From positions 1 through 38,886 of the forward strand of contig JACOXG010000015.1 in assembly GCA_016176405.1 (NCBI GenBank): a stretch of 38,886 nucleotides of DNA. Direction: 5' to 3'. Under the pieces are notes generated by a model. The model ran no database searches. It was not told the DNA's origin and saw only the letters and a list, made by a program, of their open reading frames with translations. This DNA comes from Candidatus Daviesbacteria bacterium (GTDB lineage Bacteria; Patescibacteriota; Microgenomatia; Daviesbacterales; UBA10151). The translations under genes and the position numbers were made by a program. Shown in pieces: positions 17,980-26,189 of the stretch (position 1 is the first letter of the stretch; each line of letters begins with the position of its first letter).

Positions 17980-18198
17980 TTAGAAAGGAAGAATATCTTT
18001 TACTTTTGTTTTAAGTACAGATGCAATTTTTTGAAGAGTTTTAAGACTTACTCTCCTTTTTCCAGTTTCAATTAACCCAATATGGGTTGTGCTTACATGA
18101 ACCTTATCTGCTAATCCTTCTTGGGTTAGTTCTGCTTTGCCTCTTAATTTGGCAATTCTTTTGCCTAACCTAATATCATCTTGAGTCAGCTTAGTCAT
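17980..18198 (-). CDS. XRE-family HTH regulator
   Basis: RIAKLRGKAELTQEGLADKVHVSTTHIGLIETGKRRVSLKTLQKIASVL. Confidence 0.9.
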   Translation of the reverse strand: MTKLTQDDIRLGKRIAKLRGKAELTQEGLADKVHVSTTHIGLIETGKRRVSLKTLQKIASVLKTKVKDILPF

Positions 18199-18323
18199 AG
18201 GCTCACCTTAACAAAAGGCAACTAGATTTTTTATTACGTAAAAGGAAAGATTTAAGGCCAAAAGTATTGACTTTTTATTAACTAGGAGTTAGTCTGGAAA
18301 ACAGATTACACAAAATTTTTGAA

Positions 18324-18857
18324 ATGACAATAATATTAATACCCTTATTGCTAATAATTTACGCTCTTTGGTTATTCTTCTCGCCCAGTGCGGGATTCAT
18401 ACTTTATATAATTTTTTCTATTCTGTTAGTGGGATGGCCACTACTTGCCCAGCCTGGTGCAAAGGCCCCTTTTGAATACTTTAAAAAAGACATTCTAAAG
18501 TACCTATCAGAGGGTGAATATAAATTCTTAATTAAAAATGCAGTCTTCTACCGCTGGCCTTTTGTCTCAAGAGAAATATCAAGCTTATTTTCATTCCTTT
18601 ATTTGTTTAACTTAGTCTCTGGAGCTACCTTTCTTTTTAGAGGGGAAATTACATACTTAATTGTAGCGATAGTTTCTATCCCCCTTTTTGCTTACTTTTC
18701 ATCTAAATATAATCCTAATTTTTTTATTGCTCAAAAGAAGGATTCTAGCTTAAGAGGTACATTAGAGAAATTAGATTCAGAGCAAGTAACCAACTTTATA
18801 CTTAATACTTGGCCAAAGATACTGGAAAAGTATAGTAAGAAAAACTTAAAGAAATGA
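18324..18857 (+). CDS. Hypothetical membrane protein
   Basis: 177 aa with several TM segments. Confidence 0.6.
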   Translation: MTIILIPLLLIIYALWLFFSPSAGFILYIIFSILLVGWPLLAQPGAKAPFEYFKKDILKYLSEGEYKFLIKNAVFYRWPFVSREISSLFSFLYLFNLVSGATFLFRGEITYLIVAIVSIPLFAYFSSKYNPNFFIAQKKDSSLRGTLEKLDSEQVTNFILNTWPKILEKYSKKNLKK

Positions 18858-19030
18858 CAACTTTCCAAAAACTGCTAATTATAATTCTTATAATCTTTGG
18901 AGTCCTATTTTTATATATTTTGAAAACGGGTATAGAATTTCACGCCTGTATTACAGGAGTGAATGCTCGTGTTGCACAGGCACGTTGTGGAGAAGTTGTT
19001 AAAACAGGGTTTGGTGCAGTGGGGAACTAA
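18854..19030 (+). CDS. Small TM protein (58 aa), overlaps the previous gene by ATGA
   Basis: MTTFQKLLIIILIIFGVLFLYILKTGIEFHACITGVNARVAQARCGEVVKTGFGAVGN*; not in the ORF track. Confidence 0.55.
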   Translation: MTTFQKLLIIILIIFGVLFLYILKTGIEFHACITGVNARVAQARCGEVVKTGFGAVGN

Positions 19031-19051
19031 AATCAGAATTCCCAAAAAAGA

Positions 19052-19234
19052 TTGGAATATGGAAAAAGCACGCTTGTAATATTTTTAACTTTCATTTTTA
19101 CATTTGTCTTTATTTTGATTGATGCATTACTTCAAAGATTAAAAGTTTCAGATCCAGGTTTATACATTATGGCTTACGCTTTCACTACGGCTTTGATAAT
19201 AGCCTTTTATCCTTCTAACCAAGATTCCAATTAA
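19052..19234 (+). CDS. Small two-TM hypothetical protein
   Basis: 60 aa ORF, hydrophobic. Confidence 0.45.
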   Translation: MEYGKSTLVIFLTFIFTFVFILIDALLQRLKVSDPGLYIMAYAFTTALIIAFYPSNQDSN

Positions 19235-19513
19235 CTTCTTATAAAACAGCTCTTAACAAAAATGAGTACTTAAGGATAATGGTATTAAATTTAATTATCT
19301 AGGCATAAAATAATTAAAAAAATCATAAATTTTTACCTAAAAAGAGTAAAATTATCTCCAAAGCTAAAGCGAGCCTGTTTTAGTAGTAAAATGGATTAAA
19401 AAGTTACGCATGTTGAGATCAGAAAAAAGTATCAATTTATGCCCGCTGCCTATAAAATTGGACTAATCCTGAGAAAAAGGTAAAATAAGCACGAGTTAAA
19501 AATAGTCTCTACG

Positions 19514-20272
19514 ATGCAAGATAAAAAAATAGGTACTGATAAGGAGCAAGCAATTTTTGAGGAGTTACTCCTTAATCCTAAGTTTCAAAAAATAGTTCCC
19601 AAAATAAGGATTAGCTATGGAATCCCACCTGATGGCTTCAAAAATGGAGAAGAATATCTTAAGTGGTGGCAAACTTATAACTTTGAATATAAAGAGTTTA
19701 AGGTAGCACAAGAATTATTTGATTTAGATATTAATGATAATCCAGAGTTGCTTTCCAAAAAAATCTCTAAAAGAAGAATAAAAATTTACCACATTGATCT
19801 TTGCAAAATTCTGAAAGAGTTAGATTTGAGTTTAGAGTGGCTCCCTTTTATAGATGGCTGTGTGACTATGAATAAGGATATAAATTCTAAGGGGAAGATC
19901 AGTTATTATTTTGCTAATTTAACCAGAGAAACCTGTGAAGGTGTAATTATTAGTGAAGAGCTACATCTTAATTTTGGAGCTACCATGAATTTAAAAAGGA
20001 TTTTTGATGATCCTTTTGGAGGAAGTATCTGGATGAAAGAGGTTGAACCGCTCCAATCTATAATGCAAGGTTACAAAGAGAAAAAGAGGAGACCAAAAAG
20101 ATCAGGAGCTGCATTACAATCAAAAATTTATCACATGGCTAAGGAAGGTCTTAGTGATTCAGATATAGAAGCAAAACTGTACACTGATGGATTAATCAAT
20201 GATGATTTCAACTTTTGGAGCATCAGAAAAAATAAACAAAGAGCTAGAAAGAAATACTCCCCTAATAGTTAA
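19514..20272 (+). CDS. Hypothetical protein of the element
   Basis: 252 aa ORF upstream of the RepA-like gene. Confidence 0.6.
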   Translation: MQDKKIGTDKEQAIFEELLLNPKFQKIVPKIRISYGIPPDGFKNGEEYLKWWQTYNFEYKEFKVAQELFDLDINDNPELLSKKISKRRIKIYHIDLCKILKELDLSLEWLPFIDGCVTMNKDINSKGKISYYFANLTRETCEGVIISEELHLNFGATMNLKRIFDDPFGGSIWMKEVEPLQSIMQGYKEKKRRPKRSGAALQSKIYHMAKEGLSDSDIEAKLYTDGLINDDFNFWSIRKNKQRARKKYSPNS

Positions 20273-20281
20273 CTATTAGGG
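20260..20281. repeat. Perfect 22-bp palindrome
   Basis: CCCTAATAGTTAACTATTAGGG; contains the stop codon of the 19514 ORF. Confidence 0.9.
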
Positions 20282-20310
20282 TCACAAATTTTCTCAAACA
20301 CTAATTTAAA

Positions 20311-20379
20311 CTGGCATCATAACGCCAGGATCGTAGAGACCGCCCTCGGTTTAACCTGGCAGTTACCGAGGGTTGTTTT
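20311..20379 (+). promoter_or_regulatory. Structured leader / attenuator-like element before the RepA-like ATPase
   Basis: Hairpin CTGGC(20311)/GCCAG(20324); hairpin CCCTCGGT(20343)/ACCGAGGG(20365) followed by TTGTTTT and then ATG 20380; loop CCTGGC(20355) is complementary to GCCAGG(20324). Confidence 0.55.
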
Positions 20380-21684
20380 ATGGATGAAGAATTAGAAAAA
20401 AGATTAAAAGAATTTGAGGAACGAAAAGATAAAGAATCCAAAGCTAAATTGGAGCAACTTGAGAAAGATTGGCCTTTAAAGGAAAGAATTTTAGCCATGG
20501 ATCAGATGAAGGCTAAGGAGAGATTGGATAGAGAAATCAAGGAGTTAGAGGAATTTGAAGAAACCCAAAGGGAACTAGATTCCAAATTTGTCCCCTGGAA
20601 AGAGTTTAAAAGCCAGGTGTTTGAAGAGCCTAAATGGGTCATAGAAGGGATCATCCCTGAAAAAGGCATTGCTGCATTAGCAGGATCACCAGAGTCTTGT
20701 AAAAGTTTACTTTCTAATTTTATAGCACTAGCTGTGGCTAAGGGTGAGACATTTTTAGGTAAATTTCCAACTCTTAAAAAAGCAGTGCTGATTATCGATC
20801 AGGAGAATTTACCAGTCTGGATACAAAAAAGGATTACAAATTTTACTTCAGAAGAGGATTTACCTATGTATATCTTCCAAAGCAGAAAAGGTGAATTCAA
20901 AGTTGAGAATGAAGATATTTTTGGCCAGGTAAAGAAATTTATTAAAGAAAAAAATATAGGACTGGTAATAATTGATACTCTAAGGTTAATCCATATTGGA
21001 GAGGAGAACTCCTCCACAGCCCTAGCCCCTGTTATTGATAAGTTAAAAGAACTTTCTGAGTTTACCGCCATACTTTTGATACATCACAACCGCAAGATGG
21101 ATAGGAATAGTAAAGGTAAAGTGGGCGGAGAAGACATGATGGGTAGTATTTTTATCCGCGGTTCACTTGATTCCCAGCTCACTTTAGTAAAAGTCACTGA
21201 TCCTTCAGACAATGTACCCAGAGTTAGGGTAACCCACACCAAATCCAGGTATATTCAACCAATACCAACTTTTGATCTAACCTTAGAGGAAAATGACAAA
21301 CAGTTACTGGAGTTTGTTTACCAGGATGCTCCTGAAGAAGAACTGCTTAAAAGAGAAGATGCCAAAGGTACAATTTTGGCACTTCTTCAAGAGCAGGACT
21401 TTACTAGGCAAGAATTAATAGACCAATTAAAACAGGATGGGATTTGTGGTCAAAGGACTACTGAAACTGCATTAGCCGAATTACAGCGAGAGGGAAAGGT
21501 AAAGCATACTGAAGCTAAACCACACGTTTACTCATTAGTAGAATCAGTAAACATTCCGCAATCCGCAAACCCCTATATAGGTAACAAAATTGCGGAATCT
21601 TCTGAAAAAATTTCTGATGACAAACAGCTAGATTTAATGAAAGGGATTTTTGGGGAGGGGACAAAGTGGGAAGAGGAAAAATAA
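20380..21684 (+). CDS. RepA-like / AAA_25-type replicative ATPase
   Basis: Walker A-like LAGSPESCKSLLSNF; VLIIDQENL; LVIIDTLRLIH; LLIHHNRK; GSIFIRGSLDSQLTL. Confidence 0.75.
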   Translation: MDEELEKRLKEFEERKDKESKAKLEQLEKDWPLKERILAMDQMKAKERLDREIKELEEFEETQRELDSKFVPWKEFKSQVFEEPKWVIEGIIPEKGIAALAGSPESCKSLLSNFIALAVAKGETFLGKFPTLKKAVLIIDQENLPVWIQKRITNFTSEEDLPMYIFQSRKGEFKVENEDIFGQVKKFIKEKNIGLVIIDTLRLIHIGEENSSTALAPVIDKLKELSEFTAILLIHHNRKMDRNSKGKVGGEDMMGSIFIRGSLDSQLTLVKVTDPSDNVPRVRVTHTKSRYIQPIPTFDLTLEENDKQLLEFVYQDAPEEELLKREDAKGTILALLQEQDFTRQELIDQLKQDGICGQRTTETALAELQREGKVKHTEAKPHVYSLVESVNIPQSANPYIGNKIAESSEKISDDKQLDLMKGIFGEGTKWEEEK

Positions 21685-21812
21685 AAGGAGAGCGAGCACG
21701 GAAGAAAAACAAAGATTTATTTGCAGTCAGGTTAGCCACCCTCCTACTTGTCCAAAACAAACTATTACCCCCTACTGTCTTGGGCATTAAGGATTTAACT
21801 AAAAGGATTTAA
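21666..21812 (+). CDS. Possible small basic protein (48 aa), GTG start overlapping the 3' end of the ATPase
   Basis: VGRGKIKGERARKKNKDLFAVRLATLLLVQNKLLPPTVLGIKDLTKRI*; fills the gap between ATPase and HTH gene. Confidence 0.4.
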   Translation: MGRGKIKGERARKKNKDLFAVRLATLLLVQNKLLPPTVLGIKDLTKRI

Positions 21813-21821
21813 TCCTTGACA
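21803..21821 (+). promoter_or_regulatory. Palindromic operator-like site overlapping a -35 box
   Basis: AAGGATTTAATCCTT (21803-21817) overlaps TTGACA (21816-21821) upstream of the HTH/recombinase operon. Confidence 0.45.
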
Positions 21822-21868
21822 CTTACAATTATTTAGCAGATGATTAAGTTAGATCAATTAAGATAACT

Positions 21869-22048
21869 ATGAATAAAACTAAACTTCTAAATATAAAACA
21901 AGCTAGTGAACTTCTGGGGATTACTCCACTTACACTGCGGCGCTGGGATAACAACGGGCGCTTAACGGCCATTAGAGTCGGCTCTAGAGGTGATAGAAGA
22001 TATGAAGAAGCAAAACTGCTTGAGCTTATAAAGAAGGGGAAAATATGA
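21869..22048 (+). CDS. HTH_17/MerR-type excisionase-like DNA-binding protein
   Basis: MNKTKLLNIKQASELLGITPLTLRRWDNNGRLTAIRVGSRGDRRYEEAKLLELIKKGKI*; stop overlaps the recombinase start. Not in the ORF track. Confidence 0.85.
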   Translation: MNKTKLLNIKQASELLGITPLTLRRWDNNGRLTAIRVGSRGDRRYEEAKLLELIKKGKI

Positions 22049-23664
22049 AGACATCTTTAATTTATTCCAGGGTTTCCACCGAAGAACAGGCTCAGGAAGG
22101 CATGTCAATTGATACCCAAATAAACAGATGCAGAAGGTGGGCAGAAGAAAATGGGTATACGGTAGTTGGCATTTATATAGATGAGGGTAAATCAGCTACA
22201 AATATGAACCGTGCAGGCTTACAAGACCTGCTAGCTCGGTGCCAAGAAAAAGATATAGAAGCGGCTCTGGTTTTGGATACAGATAGATTATGCCGCAATA
22301 CACTTGACCATTTAACTGTAAAATCCATTTTACAAAAATCAAATGTAAAGTTAATTTCAATCAGCCAACCTATGATTGATGACAGTCCAGAGGGAAATCT
22401 TATAGATACAATTATTGCATCTGTTAATGCCTTTCAATCCCAAATTACAGGAAGAAAAGTATCTAAGGTGGCAGAGGAAAAGGCAAAAGCTGGATTTTAT
22501 CCAAGTAAGGCCAGGATGGGATATAGCAACATTCCAAATCCTAAACCTGCTGGCAAATTTGATAAGAATATCATAGCTAAAGATCCAGAAAAAGGTAACT
22601 TTATTACTCAAGCGTTTAAGCTATATTCTACAGGGAATTTATCACTACAGTTACTATCAGATCAGTTGTATGATTTGGGTTTACGCTCAACAACAGGTGG
22701 GAAAGTAGGGGTGAGTCTACTTGCTTATTGCTTAAGAGATCCAATGTATATAGGAAAATTTGTGTGGAAGGAAGTTTTATATGAGGGTAAGCATATCCCC
22801 TTAATAGATGAAGAGACTTTTAACCAGTGTCAGGAAGTATTAACTGCCCATAACCAAAATGGTTCCAGACAAAGGAAACATAACTACCTCTTAAGAGGGT
22901 TTGTTTTCTGTGCGGTCTGTACTAGAAGACTTTGGGCAGATAAGCATATAAAGAAAACTGGGTTGGTATTTGAATATTATTTTTGCAAAACTTGTGGGAA
23001 GAATACCTATGTACCTGTTAAGGATCTGGAAACTGAGGTAGAAGAATGGTTCAGTGGTATTCAGATTACAAAAGACTATGCAGAAAGCCTGGTAGAAAGA
23101 GCAAAACATATCTTAGAAGACTTCAGGCATAACAGTAATAATACAACCCAACTTTTGACAAATAAGCAAGCTAAAATTAATGCTGCTATGCAACAAGCAG
23201 AAGATAAGTGGTTGATACAAAAGACTTTATCCGATGAGGCTTTCAGGAGAATCTACAGCCGTTATGAGGCAGATTTAAAAAGCATTGAGAAACAATTAAA
23301 AGAACTGGTAGCAGATCATGCCAAATCCTTAAAAACTGTACAGAGATTAATGGGACTGGCCCAAAATATAGGACTGGCTTATGAGCAGGCAGAGCCTACC
23401 CTTAAAAGGTTTTATTTAGGATTATTCTGGGAAAAGTTTACAGTTAAGAAGGGGAAAATAGTGAATGGACTATTAACCCCAGAGGTAAAAGACCTGATTA
23501 AAAAGCCTACAAATAGTTCGAGTATCAATAATATGGCTCCCCCGGGAGGATTCGAACCTCCAACCTCGATCTTAACAGGATCTCGCTCTACCATTGAGCT
23601 ACAGGGGAATGTTAATGTACCTTGGGAATTTTACCACCCAGAAGTTTCAAAATCCATCTCATAA
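22045..23664 (+). CDS. Large serine recombinase/integrase (3' end reads antisense through tRNA-Asn)
   Basis: IYSRVSTEEQAQEGMSIDTQINRC resolvase motif; recombinase domain; zinc ribbon CAVC...CKTCG; C-terminal MAPPGGFEPPTSILTGSRSTIELQG is translated antisense tRNA. Confidence 0.92.
   Translation: MKTSLIYSRVSTEEQAQEGMSIDTQINRCRRWAEENGYTVVGIYIDEGKSATNMNRAGLQDLLARCQEKDIEAALVLDTDRLCRNTLDHLTVKSILQKSNVKLISISQPMIDDSPEGNLIDTIIASVNAFQSQITGRKVSKVAEEKAKAGFYPSKARMGYSNIPNPKPAGKFDKNIIAKDPEKGNFITQAFKLYSTGNLSLQLLSDQLYDLGLRSTTGGKVGVSLLAYCLRDPMYIGKFVWKEVLYEGKHIPLIDEETFNQCQEVLTAHNQNGSRQRKHNYLLRGFVFCAVCTRRLWADKHIKKTGLVFEYYFCKTCGKNTYVPVKDLETEVEEWFSGIQITKDYAESLVERAKHILEDFRHNSNNTTQLLTNKQAKINAAMQQAEDKWLIQKTLSDEAFRRIYSRYEADLKSIEKQLKELVADHAKSLKTVQRLMGLAQNIGLAYEQAEPTLKRFYLGLFWEKFTVKKGKIVNGLLTPEVKDLIKKPTNSSSINNMAPPGGFEPPTSILTGSRSTIELQGNVNVPWEFYHPEVSKSIS
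23534..23608 (-). tRNA. tRNA-Asn(GTT), 3' CCA encoded at 23534-23536
   Basis: Cloverleaf TCCCCTG...CTGTTAA anticodon loop...GGTTCGAATCC...CGGGGGA G CCA on the minus strand. Confidence 0.93.
23536..23552. repeat. tRNA-proximal att site of the integrative element
   Basis: GCTCCCCCGGGAGGATT, identical to 15599-15615. Confidence 0.88.
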
Positions 23665-23730
23665 CTTCTATCCAAATTATTACAAAATATTATCTTTCTT
23701 ATAATGTTTTTAGACTAACTTAGGTATTAT

Positions 23731-24123
23731 ATGCCAGTTCGTTTATCTAATTTGTTGATAAATTTGATCAATATAATTTTATATCTAATTGGATTCTTTT
23801 TAGGGCTGAGAATAATTATGAAGTTTTTTTCAGCAAATCCTGCCACACCATTTGTAGGGTGGGTTTATGACACCAGTGGTCTTCTTATCAGTCCCCTTAA
23901 AGGCATCTTTCCTGATTTTGGTACCGGGATAGGAGTTTTAGATATAGTAGCAATTATATCTTTAATCAGCTATTTGTTGATTGGATATTTTCTGATGGAA
24001 CTTTTCAGGAGTTTCTCCAAACCTGCTCTAACAGAGGGGGCACATTCAATTCATTATCATGATATAGATAAAGATTTAGAAGAGGAGGAAGAAGAACATC
24101 ATCATCACCGTCACTCGAGCTAA
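23731..24123 (+). CDS. YggT-family membrane protein with an acidic/His-rich tail
   Basis: Multi-TM with FFSANPATPFVGWVYDTSGLLISPLKGIFP; tail EEEEEEHHHHRHSS. Confidence 0.8.
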   Translation: MPVRLSNLLINLINIILYLIGFFLGLRIIMKFFSANPATPFVGWVYDTSGLLISPLKGIFPDFGTGIGVLDIVAIISLISYLLIGYFLMELFRSFSKPALTEGAHSIHYHDIDKDLEEEEEEHHHHRHSS

Positions 24124-24154
24124 TCACCAAATTTTCCTCAGTAAAAAGATCTGT

Positions 24155-24160
24155 TATAAT
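24155..24160 (+). promoter_or_regulatory. Extended -10 promoter (TGTTATAAT)
   Basis: TG-N-TATAAT just upstream of the structured RNA region. Confidence 0.6.
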
Positions 24161-24167
24161 ATAAGAA

Positions 24168-24335
24168 TAGTGGTGCTAGAACTGGGTTGAATCTTCGACC
24201 CAAGCGCTCCAACTTCCTGGAGCAAAGGGCATAAAGTCCGAATTACTCGGACCATCGTAGCTGTAATCAAACAGTGCTGATGAGTGCCTAGGAAAGCATC
24301 CGCCCTCCGCCAAAGGCGGGGGACCATGGAGGGAA
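24168..24335 (+). ncRNA. Unassigned structured RNA or long 5' leader
   Basis: Serial hairpins GGGTTG/CGACCC, GCTCCA/TGGAGC, GTCCG/CGGAC, CTGT/ACAG, CCGCC/GGCGG; no coding ORF; promoter immediately upstream. Confidence 0.6.
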
Positions 24336-24417
24336 TTCTTCTTTTGTGGCTTATTTTGCTGCTTTAGGTTTTCCCTTTGTTAAAAATCAATAAGTGTTCC
24401 TATCGAAAAGGATTTTT

Positions 24418-24915
24418 ATGGAGAGAAAAACAGCCCAGTCTATCTTGCTAACCCTTGGCCTCTTTGTTGGCTCATCTTTTATAAGACCTTCTAATGTAGG
24501 TGCTGCTGTTAATGATTCTACTGTACAAGATAAAGAATCTTGGATAGAACCGTGGGAATGTAATATGGAGGAAAGAGAGTGTACAGAAAATCATGTTAAG
24601 GCTGCGATTAAGTTTGCTGCCAATCAATACGGGGTTAGTCAATCTTTGCTTGAGTGCATCGCTCAGCATGAATCAAATTTTAATCCGTATAAAGTATCTA
24701 AAACTAATGATCATGGGGCCTTCCAATTTCATCTCAACTCTGCAGATAAATATCACCCTACTGCTTGGACTATGATGGATATTACTCCCTATAAGGGGCA
24801 AAGTTTCTATGATCCATTCGCTTCAGCCAATGCAACAGCTTACCTGATAGCAAACGGGATAACTACCCCTGAGACAGGTGGCTGGACTACCTACCGTTTA
24901 TGTACTAGGGATTAG
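24418..24915 (+). CDS. Secreted lytic transglycosylase-like (SLT) protein
   Basis: Signal peptide; AANQYGVSQSLLECIAQHESNFNPYKVSKTNDHGAFQFHL. Start likely at ATG 24418 rather than 24394. Confidence 0.78.
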   Translation: MERKTAQSILLTLGLFVGSSFIRPSNVGAAVNDSTVQDKESWIEPWECNMEERECTENHVKAAIKFAANQYGVSQSLLECIAQHESNFNPYKVSKTNDHGAFQFHLNSADKYHPTAWTMMDITPYKGQSFYDPFASANATAYLIANGITTPETGGWTTYRLCTRD

Positions 24916-24917
24916 CT

Positions 24918-26006
24918 TTATTCCAGATAGTCTCTTAATTTTTTGGCTCTGGTTGGATGTTTTAGTTTTCTGATGGCTTTGGCCTCAATTTGTCTAATAC
25001 GCTCACGAGTTACTCCGAATTCTTTTCCTACCTCTTCCAAAGTCCTCTGTTTACCATCTTCTAATCCAAATCTAAGTTGCAACACTCTTTTTTCCCTGGG
25101 AGATAAAGAATCCAATACCTCATCCAAATGCACCTTTAAAAGCTCTCTGGTGGCTTGTTCATCTGGTTGTAATCCCTGATCTGCAATAAAATCTCCCAAG
25201 TGTGAATCTTCCTCATCTCCAACAGGAGTCTCAAGTGAGGTTGGTTCTTGAGACACTTTGATGATTTCTCTGGCTTTTGATGAGTCAATCTCTAATACTT
25301 TGGCCACCTCATCTGGTGTTGGCTCCCTACCAAGCTCCTGCATCAGTCTTCTTTGAGTCCTATTAAATCTGTTGATCGTTTCCACCATATGAACCGGAAT
25401 TCGAATAGTTCTGGCTTGATCGGCAATAGCCCTGGTGATGGCTTGTCTAATCCACCAGGTGGCATAGGTGGAAAATTTATAACCTCTTCTCCAATCATAT
25501 TTATCAACTGCTCTCATTAGTCCAATATTACCTTCCTCTATTAAATCTAAAAGGCTCATCCCCCTTCCCACATATTTTTTGGCAATGGAGACTACCAATC
25601 TTAAATTGGCAGAAGTCAACTTATCTCTGGCAGCCTTGGCACCTTTTTCAGCCTTTTTTGCCAGTTCTATTTCTTCGGCAGCTGTCAGAAGAGAAATTTT
25701 ACCAATATCTCTTAAATACTGTCTGACTGGATCTGTCACTGAGCCTTCTTCTAAAGAGGTTAACAGCTCCAGTTCCTTCTCTAGCTCGGTGACAGATTTG
25801 GTTTCTGCTTCCAATTCCTCGGCAGTTGTTTCAAAAACGTCAATGCCCTCCTCTATCAGCTTGATATAGAAATCATCCAGCTCGACAATTGTTTCCTCAG
25901 GCTTGGGAAAAACTTGCAAAATTTCCTCTTGGGTAATAAAGCCGCGGTCTTTACCCAGCTTGAGTATCTTTTTAATATCTAATGGTTGTTCTTTTCGTTT
26001 TGACAT
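24918..26006 (-). CDS. rpoD: RNA polymerase sigma factor RpoD
   Basis: Sigma-70 regions: [82 protein letters not shown]. Confidence 0.97.
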   Translation of the reverse strand: MSKRKEQPLDIKKILKLGKDRGFITQEEILQVFPKPEETIVELDDFYIKLIEEGIDVFETTAEELEAETKSVTELEKELELLTSLEEGSVTDPVRQYLRDIGKISLLTAAEEIELAKKAEKGAKAARDKLTSANLRLVVSIAKKYVGRGMSLLDLIEEGNIGLMRAVDKYDWRRGYKFSTYATWWIRQAITRAIADQARTIRIPVHMVETINRFNRTQRRLMQELGREPTPDEVAKVLEIDSSKAREIIKVSQEPTSLETPVGDEEDSHLGDFIADQGLQPDEQATRELLKVHLDEVLDSLSPREKRVLQLRFGLEDGKQRTLEEVGKEFGVTRERIRQIEAKAIRKLKHPTRAKKLRDYLE

Positions 26007-26018
26007 ATTTTCCAGAGG

Positions 26019-26086
26019 AAAGGGTAAAGCGTGAAGGGTGAAGTATTTTAATTATTTTCCCCTTTACCCTTACCGCTTCCCCCTTT
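26019..26086. repeat. Inverted pair of degenerate heptamer arrays between dnaG and rpoD
   Basis: AAAGGGT AAAGCGT GAAGGGT GAAGTAT (26019-26046) and CCCCTTT ACCCTTA CCGCTTC CCCCTTT (26059-26086); 10-bp perfect stem AAGGGTAAAG/CTTTACCCTT. Confidence 0.7.
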
Positions 26087-26189
26087 TTATAAGTTTTTTA
26101 ATTTGACTGATAGATCCCTAAATCTCTTTAGAGAACGGAGCTCTATTGTAACAACGATTACAATAGATGCGTAGTTCTCGCAAGCGTTT

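Larger units (their letters stand above)
15599..23552. mobile_element. ~7.9 kb tRNA-Asn integrative element with a large serine recombinase
   Basis: 17-bp direct repeats at both ends, recombinase gene at the tRNA end, RepA-like ATPase, HTH proteins and orphan genes between host-type genes. Confidence 0.87.

Noticed and set aside
23412-23594. Minus ORF MVERDPVKIEVGGSNPPGGAILL...
   Set aside because: It is a translation of the tRNA-Asn sense strand and the antisense of the recombinase.
24274-24300. CTGATGAG...GAAA resembles a hammerhead ribozyme core
   Set aside because: The segment between the two core motifs (GUGCCUAG) cannot form a proper stem II, and no matching stem I/III with a cleavage site was found.
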